Source of the DNA: Promethearchaeota archaeon
GTDB taxonomy: Archaea; Asgardarchaeota; Lokiarchaeia; Sigynarchaeales; SOKP01
Reading direction: 5' to 3'
Length of the DNA: 9,183 bases
NCBI GenBank assembly: GCA_016839425.1
Contig: JAEOUI010000325.1
Coordinates: forward strand, 1-9,183
Shown: piece after piece, positions 1 through 6,019 of the stretch
How the letters are laid out: every line of letters starts with the position of its first letter
How positions within the stretch are numbered: position 1 is the first letter of the stretch
Notes under the pieces: generated by a model
What the model saw: only the letters and a program-made list of their open reading frames with translations
Databases searched by the model: none
What the model was told of the DNA's origin: nothing
Made by a program: the position numbers and the translations under genes

Positions 1-414
1 AGACATGGTACCTGAATACGAACCTGTTAATGTTAGCGATTTAGTGTTTAAAGCCGTATCTTTTTGCATTAATACATTTTTATGACCAAATTTTTCGCTT
101 ATTACTTTCGATTCATTTCCATTCGCATCGTGAGAAATCCAAGATTTAGGTATATTGCTTCCAATTCCTTCATTTTCGAATCCAAAGGTTCCAGGAAAAT
201 ATCCCCTCATTGGCGCCATATAGGATTTTCTAATTGGTGATAGTATCGCGATTTCACCCGCACTTGTTTTAATATTAGAATTATCATTTTGCCCAGCATC
301 TTTATTACATCTCGTATTAAACATAAAACTAGAAGCAAAAAGGCTACTAAATAAAACCGTTAAAATTATGATTAAAAAGAGCGTATTTTTCAGCTTTTCT
401 CCCATTCTCCTCAT
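1..414 (-). CDS. Secreted/surface protein with lectin-like N-terminus, partial (3' end beyond left edge)
   Basis: An open frame runs without a stop from an ATG at 414 to the left edge (138 codons). The N-terminus is a clear signal peptide or membrane anchor: a basic stretch (MRRMGEKLKN), then a hydrophobic core at residues 11-31 (TLFLIIILTVLFSSLFASSF). The mature part is polar. Residues 71-92 (GYFPGTFGFENEG followed by ...PKSW) resemble the start of concanavalin/laminin-G-like jelly-roll domains of archaeal extracellular proteins (pattern F-x-N-x3-G-x3-P-x2-W); this is a resemblance from memory, not a proven homology. ATG 414 is preferred because GGTGAT lies four bases upstream; an in-frame ATG at 405 is the alternative. 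A perfect inverted repeat (424-439) sits just upstream. The protein is likely exported and membrane- or envelope-associated. Its full size and function cannot be judged here. Confidence 0.75.
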   Translation of the reverse strand, partial: MRRMGEKLKNTLFLIIILTVLFSSLFASSFMFNTRCNKDAGQNDNSNIKTSAGEIAILSPIRKSYMAPMRGYFPGTFGFENEGIGSNIPKSWISHDANGNESKVISEKFGHKNVLMQKDTALNTKSLTLTGSYSGTMS

Positions 415-743
415 TTTATCACCAATAATATCTATTATTCTCTAATTTAGGAACTTTTCAACTAAAACAAATATTTGAATAGTGGATTTTAAATCAATAG
501 AATTCGCTATTACATTTTAATTTTTACAAATTTGTTCTTTCCGCTTTCGAGATTGAAATATAAGAGCATGTCCTTCCTTTTTCAAACTTGAAAGCATTTA
601 ATATTAGTCTTAAAAAAATATTTGATATAAGAAAAATAGGGATTTATTTTAACAGAAAAACAACTTGATAATAAAAGTCAAATAACATTCGTACTTTATA
701 ACAATATCAAGAAAAAAAAAATACTAAATTCGTGTAAAACAAT
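415..743. other. Divergent intergenic region with promoters for both flanking genes
   Basis: This 329-base stretch separates the secreted-protein gene (leftward) from aIF2-alpha (rightward). It is very AT-rich, and I found no convincing ORF or RNA gene in it. It should hold both promoters. It contains two short perfect inverted repeats: AATAATA-TC-TATTATT at 424-439, next to the ribosome-binding site of the leftward gene, and TTTCAA-AC-TTGAAA at 580-593. Both are AT-rich enough that chance is plausible. Confidence 0.6.
695..702 (+). promoter_or_regulatory. Candidate TATA box of the aIF2-alpha/Nop10 operon
   Basis: TTTATAAC lies about 45 bases upstream of the aIF2-alpha start. A start of transcription about 26 bases downstream would leave a leader of roughly 20 bases. 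No strong Shine-Dalgarno sequence precedes the ATG. The surrounding sequence is AT-rich, so this is a suggestion only. Confidence 0.3.
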
Positions 744-1562
744 ATGGTAAAAAGTCGAACGAAGTTTCCCCGAGAAGGAGAATTTGTCATGGGACGCGTG
801 GTCGAAATTCAAAACCAATACATTTATGTGGACTTGATCGATTACAAGGGACTTGATTCAGAAGAGCACGCTCGAGGCATGATCCATATCAGCGAAATAT
901 CAAGCAGGTGGATTAAAAACATACGGAATTTCGCTCGCATTAATCAAATACTCGTTTTACGAGTTCTAAAAGTAGATTCATACAAGGGACATGTCGATTT
1001 ATCGCTTAGGAGGGTTAATTCTGCTCAAAAGGAAAATCGCAAGAAGGAACAAAAGTTTGCAATGAAATTCGAAACTTTGCTCGAATTTCTTTCAGAAGAA
1101 ACAGGAATGTCGCTCGACGAAGCCTACGAAAAGGTTGGTTTCCCTATTTTAGATATGTATGATAATTATCAAGATGCCATTGAGGATCTGAAAGAAAATG
1201 GTTCACAAATTCTAAGTAAGTTTAATGACATTCCCGAAGATGTCAAGCAAAAATATTTAAAAATCATTAATGAAAATGTTGAGATATCAACAATTAACAT
1301 CATTGGTAAGATAAAACTTACCTATTTTAACGAGAACGGAATTGAATTGATCAAGGATTCCTTATTAAAAGCCCTCCAAGTCGTGAAACAACCAAAAGAA
1401 ACGCGTAATATAAATATTTCTTACATTGGAACACCTTTTTATCGATTGGAAATTGTATCGAAGGATTACATCGACGCAGAAGGGATTTTGTCTGACGCAA
1501 CGGACATAATTAAAGCAAGCGTGCAAGAACACGGCGGGCAGTTTGATTTCATTCGAGATTAA
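744..1562 (+). CDS. eif2a: Translation initiation factor aIF2, alpha subunit
   Basis: This is the alpha subunit of the archaeal initiation factor aIF2, which with beta and gamma carries initiator Met-tRNA to the small ribosomal subunit as a GTP-dependent ternary complex. The 272 residues match the usual family length. Domains in order: an S1 RNA-binding barrel at about residues 11-86 (FPREGEFVMGRVVEI, then GMIHISEISSRWIKNI and VDLSLRRV), a helical middle domain to about 175, and an alpha/beta C-terminal domain that binds aIF2-gamma (INIIGKIKLTYFNENG, then GTPFYRLEIVSKDY). Ser53 in SEISSRW aligns with the phosphorylated Ser51 loop of eIF2-alpha. The start at 744 keeps the conserved N-terminal strand; an internal ATG at 789 has a better Shine-Dalgarno (AAGGAG) but would cut into the S1 domain. 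Nop10 follows after 29 bases, a pairing common in archaea. The L44e and S27e genes that often precede it are absent; the upstream gene is divergent. Confidence 0.97.
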   Translation: MVKSRTKFPREGEFVMGRVVEIQNQYIYVDLIDYKGLDSEEHARGMIHISEISSRWIKNIRNFARINQILVLRVLKVDSYKGHVDLSLRRVNSAQKENRKKEQKFAMKFETLLEFLSEETGMSLDEAYEKVGFPILDMYDNYQDAIEDLKENGSQILSKFNDIPEDVKQKYLKIINENVEISTINIIGKIKLTYFNENGIELIKDSLLKALQVVKQPKETRNINISYIGTPFYRLEIVSKDYIDAEGILSDATDIIKASVQEHGGQFDFIRD

Positions 1563-1591
1563 GCGATATATTTATAAGAGAGGCAACGAGA

Positions 1592-1777
1592 ATGACAAAG
1601 CACCTTCAAAAATGCTCAAATTGTGGCGAATATGGCTTGGCCAATCCTGAGCTCAGGTGCATTCATTGTGGAGGACAATTGGTAAATGTAAAACCTCCCA
1701 AGTTCTCGTTACAAGATAAATTTGGAAAGTATCGACTCAAGTACTTCAAAGAAGAGTTCGAAAAGAAATACAAGTAA
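1592..1777 (+). CDS. nop10: H/ACA RNP protein Nop10
   Basis: Nop10 is a small core subunit of the archaeal H/ACA ribonucleoprotein. With Cbf5, Gar1 and L7Ae it carries out RNA-guided pseudouridylation of rRNA. At 61 residues it has the expected length. The N-terminal zinc ribbon uses C8-x2-C11 and C23-x2-C26 (KCSNCG ... RCIHCGG), and is followed by the family signature VKPPKFSLQDKFGKYRLKY, the part that packs against Cbf5. The ribbon loop between the two Cys pairs (EYGLANPELR) looks slightly longer than in many homologues. A Shine-Dalgarno-like GAGAGG sits eight bases before the ATG. The gene lies 29 bases after aIF2-alpha and is almost certainly co-transcribed with it. Confidence 0.96.
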   Translation: MTKHLQKCSNCGEYGLANPELRCIHCGGQLVNVKPPKFSLQDKFGKYRLKYFKEEFEKKYK

Positions 1778-1857
1778 ATTATTAATTTGTTTATCAAATT
1801 CTATTAAAGGTTTTGGTATTACTATATTTAAAAACTCTTATTCCTTTAATCAAAGAA

Positions 1858-1882
1858 AATCTTTCATTATAAGAGAAAGATT
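1858..1882 (-). terminator. Hairpin with U-rich tail between convergent operons
   Basis: A perfect 8-bp inverted repeat (AATCTTTC / GAAAGATT, nine-base loop) lies between the convergent Nop10 and GINS51 genes. Read on the minus strand, the stem is followed directly by a T-rich run (TTCTTTGATT), which suits a terminator for the PriL-PriS-GINS51 operon. Archaeal termination depends mainly on T-tracts, so the hairpin's own role is uncertain. Confidence 0.4.
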
Positions 1883-1889
1883 GACTTGT

Positions 1890-2639
1890 CTAAATTAAGG
1901 TAGTTAAATCAATTAACGCAGCATATTCTTCGTCCATGAGAATTTTTGCATTCTTATAAGGAAGACTGGCAATGTCTTCCTTTTCGTATGGTCCATAATT
2001 CAACAAATCTAAACCCACGATTGGTGGTGTATTTTTCAAGAACCTTACGAGCACATAGTTATAATCTTCTTCTTTTGGATCTTGAAAGATTTGGGATGAA
2101 GAATATTGAGTATTAGAGCTAAGTTCAGCCTGATCCTGTAATTCTTGACTATCGAGAAATTTTTCTCTTTTCAGAATCTGTTTGGCTAAGGGCGTTTCTT
2201 TTTTTGCATTGGAATCTTTGGGAATTTGATTTCCTGATTCAAAATCTGTACTTACTTTTAGTGGAGAAATTATATTAGAGTTAGAAAGTTTTTTCGTTTT
2301 ATCGTATCCCTTGAACGACGCTACGAGGTTTTGGTACAATAGTTTTTCAGCTTCGATTAATAAATCGACATCTATGGCTTTAAAAGCTAGTGCGGAGTTA
2401 ATTAATTTTATCTCACGCATTTTCAATAAATCAATAAGCAAGTATTCAATATTCTCTTGATAGGTCTTTGTTAAAGCGGTTTTGATCTCATCGCCCCTTT
2501 CTGACTTAAATTCTTTAATTTTTTGAACATCTTCTTGATAGTTCTCGTACGATTCTTGAGATAAGGGTGTCAACTCGCTTGACTGATATTCTTTGAGCCA
2601 GTGCTTGTAAAGTTTATCGTAAGCTGTCTGTAAATTCAT
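1890..2639 (-). CDS. gins51: GINS complex subunit, Gins51 (Sld5/Psf1-like) type
   Basis: GINS joins MCM helicase and a Cdc45/GAN (RecJ-like) protein to form the archaeal CMG-type replicative helicase. The protein (249 residues) has the order typical of Gins51. An N-terminal helical A domain covers roughly residues 1-115 (for example NIEYLLIDLLKMREIKLINSALAF), a charged Ser/Lys/Glu-rich linker follows to about 190, and a C-terminal B domain spans about 193-249. The B domain carries the recognisable family pattern VLVRFLKNTPPIVGLDLLNYGPYEKEDIASLPYKNAKIL, in which P-x-(I/V)-G-x-D, YGP, D and LP are the expected conserved positions. The gene starts 68 bases after PriS ends, on the same strand, so it probably shares the primase transcript. 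The gap holds a T6 run and a 6-bp inverted repeat (AAGATA / TATCTT, 2640-2658) next to the start codon; no strong Shine-Dalgarno is seen. No Gins23 gene is in the window. Confidence 0.9.
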   Translation of the reverse strand: MNLQTAYDKLYKHWLKEYQSSELTPLSQESYENYQEDVQKIKEFKSERGDEIKTALTKTYQENIEYLLIDLLKMREIKLINSALAFKAIDVDLLIEAEKLLYQNLVASFKGYDKTKKLSNSNIISPLKVSTDFESGNQIPKDSNAKKETPLAKQILKREKFLDSQELQDQAELSSNTQYSSSQIFQDPKEEDYNYVLVRFLKNTPPIVGLDLLNYGPYEKEDIASLPYKNAKILMDEEYAALIDLTTLI

Positions 2640-2707
2640 AAGATATATAACCTATCTTGTGTGATAAAGTAGGGGATGAGAAAGTTAAAAAATTTATTAT
2701 TAACGCA

Positions 2708-3976
2708 TCAAGGAAGTTTCGCCACTTCTTTACTCAATAAAAAGACGGCGACGTGATGAGGAACCTCTACCACGTCCCCTTGAGAATAGGGTCCGAAGGT
2801 TTGGTCTTTAATTGTTGTTGAAGGTACCTTGGTTTCAACTATCTGGAGTTTCTGCGTTTCTGAGCGGCTATAAAACACGATCGGGTCTATCTCCTCGTCT
2901 TGCTCGTTGAGAGGGGTGAAATAATTAAGTTGATCCCGCGTTAATTCTTGAACTTTAAATCCAGACTTTCCGTGGAGTGAATCGGGATATCTAATAAGCC
3001 GATGAACATCAATCGTAACAGGTTCGTCGATTTCAACTCCAATCTCGTGAGCGATGGCCTGTAAAAACTTGATCCAAGAGTTGCGTCCTAAACCTCTCAC
3101 ATCCCAAATATTTGAACTAGTAGAACTTGAAAGAGTGTTTAACAACTCATTTCTCGAATTTATCATATTAACTAAAGCGTGTGATTTCAGACCTAATCTT
3201 TGTAGCGTGTCTTCTAGTTGTGAAAGAGGTTTGTTTAAAATAACTTCTAACCTAGTTGCGATTTTACGGGCCCAACCAATGTTTTCTTTTCTGAGACCAT
3301 AAAAAAGCCCTTTACTTTCTTTAAAACCCAGTAAATCGAGACTTAAATTGTTTCCACTAAGATAATCTGCAATTTCACGACGCCCTTCGCTGGAAAGCTT
3401 GCGCATCCTATCATTTTCAACCTTTATATGATATCCACGATGACCCGAAAAGGCTATATTCATTTCTGAATCTTCGATCCCAAAATCAGGAATTAGAAAA
3501 TCATCAATTAGGGAAATGATTGCTTTTTTGGCGATCTCCAGACATTCTTCGCAAATCCAAGATAATGTCTTAAAACTAGAGCTACCGCAATTGCATTTCT
3601 TTGGCATCCCTTTTCCTTGCTTTCCACAATCCTTACAATACCAAAAGTCGTGATCATCTTTGCATGGCGTGTAAAAGTGATCTACATCAATGTCGATTAT
3701 GAAGTCGCAACCCAAATAGCCCTTCTTATCCATATCCGGGCGGTCAGGTTTCTGATACATCGTACCACTTGAATAAACATGCCTTGGCGCTTCTTGAATT
3801 AAATAATTGCTCAAGCGATCTTTAGTGTCAAAGCTTTTATGTCGAATCATAATTTGCCTATCCCAAGGGATGAATCCGAATTCTCTTTTCTCAAATTGAT
3901 TGATGCAGGTGATTTTGGGTCCAATTTTAGCATAATAAGCTTGAAACAATGGCTTAAGAAACGATTTTTCGCTCAT
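2708..3976 (-). CDS. priS: DNA primase small (catalytic) subunit PriS
   Basis: PriS is the catalytic subunit of the heterodimeric archaeal/eukaryotic primase, which makes primers at the fork. The N-terminal part has REFGFIPWDR (31-40). The metal-binding carboxylates are D95 and D97 in DFIIDIDVDH, with D324 in IDVHRLIRYPDSLHGKSGFKV as the likely third. FSGHRGYH (176-183) is the family nucleotide-binding motif. A Cys-rich segment (C105, H109, C114, C117, C128, C130, C142, C145) must bind zinc and seems to hold more ligands than a single site needs. The last about 33 residues (FGPYSQGDVVEVPHHVAVFLL) resemble the B domain of GINS51, whose gene follows next. At 422 residues it is somewhat long, owing to the Cys-rich insert and the tail. 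The start overlaps the PriL stop (ATGA), and GGAG lies ten bases upstream (around 3986-3992), so translation is likely coupled. Confidence 0.97.
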   Translation of the reverse strand: MSEKSFLKPLFQAYYAKIGPKITCINQFEKREFGFIPWDRQIMIRHKSFDTKDRLSNYLIQEAPRHVYSSGTMYQKPDRPDMDKKGYLGCDFIIDIDVDHFYTPCKDDHDFWYCKDCGKQGKGMPKKCNCGSSSFKTLSWICEECLEIAKKAIISLIDDFLIPDFGIEDSEMNIAFSGHRGYHIKVENDRMRKLSSEGRREIADYLSGNNLSLDLLGFKESKGLFYGLRKENIGWARKIATRLEVILNKPLSQLEDTLQRLGLKSHALVNMINSRNELLNTLSSSTSSNIWDVRGLGRNSWIKFLQAIAHEIGVEIDEPVTIDVHRLIRYPDSLHGKSGFKVQELTRDQLNYFTPLNEQDEEIDPIVFYSRSETQKLQIVETKVPSTTIKDQTFGPYSQGDVVEVPHHVAVFLLSKEVAKLP

Positions 3977-5166
3977 TTATCATTATCTCCTTGATTGGGT
4001 TTGTCATTGTCTTTTAATTTTATCCTTGCTTTCCTATATTGCTTAATTGTAATATAGGTTAAAGGATGAGAAATGAGTTTTTGTTGTTCCATATTTCTTG
4101 AATAATAACCTTTCAAGCAAAGCTCGTCAGCATATTCGCTTGCCTTGCAAAAATGAAGCGATTTCAATGTTTCGCACTTATGAGGAGTATAATGCTTTTC
4201 TAAAGCAAAATTTACTTGATAAAGCGTTTTAGCTTCGTCAAAATCAGGCAAATTTGAAAATATACTTACTATATCGTCAACGGAATAATTAATGGCGTGT
4301 AATAAAAACACTAAAAATAATCGCTCGTTATGGACGAGGTTTTGCCCCTCTCTTGCTTTCTTCAAGATTTCTTGGAGACAAGGAGGAAAAAATTCTGAAG
4401 AGGCTTTACCTTCTCCAAACGAAAAGTCCTTGAATTCATGGGCGTCCTTCCTTTGTTCCCATTCGTTTGCTAATTGTTCGCATATTTCTCGAAATTGTTC
4501 AATACTTAGCAGGTCGTTCCTCATATTTTTAAGCGAATTTTCGTCAAGTTCTACGCCTGAAAGCATCTTTCTTCGAATGTGTTCTTGGAGTAATCGAGCG
4601 ATAGTTTTTTTTTCTAGATACACATATCCTCCTTCCAAGGGATTATTCACTAACTTCCGTTGGTCGTCTCGAAAGTTCACGGCAAGTGAAAGATAATCTG
4701 AAAAATGAATTCTGATATTGGTTTGAAGGATTTGCTTCATATCCTTAATAATATTAACACCATAATTATGTGGTTTTAGGAAATACTGGAGATCGAGTTT
4801 GAGGTCCTGACAGACCGTATAAATATTTATATAATTGTCTTCCTTGAGTATTTTATAATTGATTTTAGAATACAAATTAGCAATCCTATTACTCAAGATC
4901 TTATCGTTAAGAGCAACTAATATGAACTTTACTGCTAAGTATATATAAATATTGAGTTCGTCTATCTTGTAAGTTGATAATTGCTCGGAATTTTCAAATC
5001 CTGCCTTGAAGATTGATAAAAGTCGTTCTTTTATCTCAATTGAAGAATATCTTGAAAAGAGCACTCTTAGAAACTCACTTGGCATTTTTTCTGAAATTTC
5101 AGAGTAAAATTCCTTAAGAGAAGGAAGCCATGGGTATTTATGCAAAAGTTCTGGCCGGATATCCAT
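3973..5166 (-). CDS. priL: DNA primase large subunit PriL (4Fe-4S protein)
   Basis: PriL is the regulatory large subunit of archaeal primase and helps PriS start primer synthesis. The protein has 397 residues. The N-terminal two thirds are mostly helical (for example FYSEISEKMPSEFLRVLFSRY), with the short EGGYVYLEKKTIARLLQEHIRRKM segment typical of the family at about 178-201. The C-terminal domain supplies the four cysteines of the iron-sulfur cluster: C263 in FFPPCLQEIL, C331 in HYTPHKCETLK, C340 in LHFCK and C350 in DELCLKGYY. The signature SHPLTYI follows at 366-372. The tail is hydrophilic (KLKDNDKPNQGDNDK). It is the first gene of the replication operon; AGGAG lies nine bases before the ATG, and its stop overlaps the PriS start by four bases. 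Confidence 0.96.
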   Translation of the reverse strand: MDIRPELLHKYPWLPSLKEFYSEISEKMPSEFLRVLFSRYSSIEIKERLLSIFKAGFENSEQLSTYKIDELNIYIYLAVKFILVALNDKILSNRIANLYSKINYKILKEDNYINIYTVCQDLKLDLQYFLKPHNYGVNIIKDMKQILQTNIRIHFSDYLSLAVNFRDDQRKLVNNPLEGGYVYLEKKTIARLLQEHIRRKMLSGVELDENSLKNMRNDLLSIEQFREICEQLANEWEQRKDAHEFKDFSFGEGKASSEFFPPCLQEILKKAREGQNLVHNERLFLVFLLHAINYSVDDIVSIFSNLPDFDEAKTLYQVNFALEKHYTPHKCETLKSLHFCKASEYADELCLKGYYSRNMEQQKLISHPLTYITIKQYRKARIKLKDNDKPNQGDNDK

Positions 5167-5224
5167 TCAAATATTCTCCTCTCACTTAAAATGGGTAGAT
5201 TATAAGATTTAATAATAAATACAA

Positions 5225-5236
5225 TTTAATATATAG
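5225..5236 (-). promoter_or_regulatory. Candidate TATA box of the PriL-PriS-GINS51 operon
   Basis: On the minus strand CTATATATTAAA lies about 60 bases upstream of the PriL start codon. Transcription beginning about 26 bases downstream would give a leader of roughly 40 bases containing the AGGAG ribosome-binding site. Other AT-rich stretches in the same gap compete as candidates. Confidence 0.3.
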
Positions 5237-5302
5237 GAGTTTATCGATTTTTAAAAATTCTGATTATTTGTAGATTAACATAAAAATTTAATGTAAAATA
5301 AG

Positions 5303-5311
5303 AAAAAAAAA
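5303..5311 (-). terminator. T9 tract downstream of the Hsp20 gene
   Basis: Read on the minus strand, a run of nine T (followed by CTTATTTTAC) begins about 28 bases after the Hsp20 stop codon. Uninterrupted T-tracts are the main archaeal termination signal, so this probably separates Hsp20 from the primase operon downstream. Confidence 0.5.
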
Positions 5312-5339
5312 GAACGAGAAGAAACTAATATCAAAAATT

Positions 5340-5822
5340 CTATTTGATATCGATTTTTTTCTTCTCCGGTTTGGGAGGTTCAACCTTTGGTATCTTTAGA
5401 TACAAGACGCCCTTTTCCAGATTTGCTTCGATTTTATCCTCATCAATATATTCTGGTAATGCAAATGATCTAAAATACTTCGAGCTGTGGTATTCCCTTC
5501 TGATGAGGCTTCCTTCTTTTTCTTCTTTCTTTTCCTCCTTGAGCTCGCCCTTTATTTCCAAATTTCTGTCGTGGATGGTTATTTCAATATTTCTTTTATC
5601 CAGTCCAGGGAGTTCAGCAGTTATATTAAAGAACTTATCGTCTTGAGTTATGTTAGCCAAGGGCGTTCGAAATATTGGCTCATCATCTCGTATTATCAAG
5701 GATAATGGCCTCGTCCTCCTTAACGGAAAATACATATCGTCAAAAAAATTACTACTCAAGTCGTCAAATAAGCGATCCATTTGTTGGAATAATGACCACG
5801 GACTTTCGCGCCTCACGATCAT
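5340..5822 (-). CDS. hsp20: Hsp20/alpha-crystallin small heat-shock protein
   Basis: This is an ATP-independent chaperone that forms oligomers and holds unfolding proteins in the cytoplasm. With the ATG at 5822 it has 160 residues, a usual archaeal length. The N-terminal arm (MIVRRESPWSLFQQMDRLFDDL) is typical of the family. The alpha-crystallin domain spans about residues 52-147: FRTPLANITQDDKFFNITAELPGLDKRNIEI, then YFRSFALPEYID and the GVL motif at 138-140 (EKGVLYLKIPK). The C-terminal I-x-I motif that docks subunits is I157-D158-I159. The start is ambiguous. In-frame GTG codons at 5876 and 5885 would extend it; GAGGTGAT lies four bases before GTG 5876 but overlaps GTG 5885, ruling the latter out. 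I prefer 5822 because family similarity begins there and AAGGAAG precedes it. The gene has its own promoter region (see TATA, palindrome and leader ORF entries), consistent with stress regulation. Confidence 0.93.
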   Translation of the reverse strand: MIVRRESPWSLFQQMDRLFDDLSSNFFDDMYFPLRRTRPLSLIIRDDEPIFRTPLANITQDDKFFNITAELPGLDKRNIEITIHDRNLEIKGELKEEKKEEKEGSLIRREYHSSKYFRSFALPEYIDEDKIEANLEKGVLYLKIPKVEPPKPEKKKIDIK

Positions 5823-5878
5823 TTCCCGATCTTCCTTTTCTTGCTTGCTAACCTGTATCTTATTATCTTCAGACACAT
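5819..5878 (-). CDS. Possible 19-residue leader ORF ahead of Hsp20
   Basis: On the minus strand, the best Shine-Dalgarno sequence of the region (GAGGTGAT) is followed two bases later by an ATG at 5878, which is out of frame with Hsp20. It opens a 19-codon frame encoding MCLKIIRYRLASKKRKIGK. The TGA stop overlaps the ATG at 5822, the preferred Hsp20 start, in the ATGA arrangement typical of translational coupling. The peptide is strongly basic and resembles nothing I know. The competing reading is that GAGGTGAT serves GTG 5876 in the Hsp20 frame, in which case this ORF is incidental. Confidence 0.35.
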   Translation of the reverse strand: MCLKIIRYRLASKKRKIGK

Positions 5879-5946
5879 ATATCACCTCGAATTATTTCTT
5901 TTTTTCTATAATTTTTTTCATTAGTGAGATCTAATCTGTCAAGACA

Positions 5947-5959
5947 AGGTTCACAACCT
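5947..5959. promoter_or_regulatory. Palindrome AGGTT-CAC-AACCT, candidate operator of Hsp20
   Basis: A perfect 5-bp inverted repeat with a three-base centre lies just downstream of the transcription start predicted from the TATA box at 5984-5992. A dimeric repressor bound there could block the start, as known for archaeal heat-shock repressors, but the sequence does not match a consensus I can name. Confidence 0.3.
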
Positions 5960-5983
5960 ATAATTGTTAAATAGAATGGGTCA

Positions 5984-5992
5984 TATTTAAAT
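5984..5992 (-). promoter_or_regulatory. Candidate TATA box of Hsp20
   Basis: ATTTAAATA on the minus strand closely resembles an archaeal TATA box. Transcription would begin near 5962, giving a leader of about 85 bases to GTG 5876 or 140 bases to ATG 5822, long for archaea. This is in keeping with leader-based control or a leader ORF. Confidence 0.45.
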
Positions 5993-6002
5993 CTTATTCA
6001 TC

Positions 6003-6008
6003 AAAAAA
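6003..6008 (-). terminator. T6 tract after the first TBP gene
   Basis: On the minus strand a T6 run begins 12 bases after the TBP stop codon and just before the Hsp20 TATA box, a plausible weak terminator isolating the two genes. It is short, so readthrough is likely. Confidence 0.3.
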
Positions 6009-6019
6009 GTACTTTAAAT

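Noticed and set aside
424..439. AATAATA-TC-TATTATT as an operator
   Set aside because: Perfect but made only of A/T except the centre; such repeats arise often by chance in sequence this AT-rich.
789..791. Internal ATG with AAGGAG as the aIF2-alpha start
   Set aside because: Although the ribosome-binding site is better, starting here would remove the first residues of the S1 barrel that are conserved in the family.
3054..3302. 82-codon plus-strand frame inside PriS
   Set aside because: It lies antisense within a gene with clear catalytic motifs and its translation shows no family pattern; it is a shadow frame.
4292..4696. 134-codon plus-strand frame inside PriL
   Set aside because: Antisense to the conserved Fe-S domain region of PriL, rich in Ser/Phe as expected from reverse-strand reading, with no recognisable domain.
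5344..5934. Three plus-strand frames across Hsp20
   Set aside because: They are Phe/Ser-rich antisense readings of a clear alpha-crystallin gene and have no ribosome-binding sites of note.
5876..5935. RNA thermometer in the Hsp20 leader
   Set aside because: A small stem (ATTAG/CTAAT, 5920-5935) and a possible 4-5 bp pairing of UCAC with the ribosome-binding site exist, but they are too short to support a thermometer without folding and conservation data.
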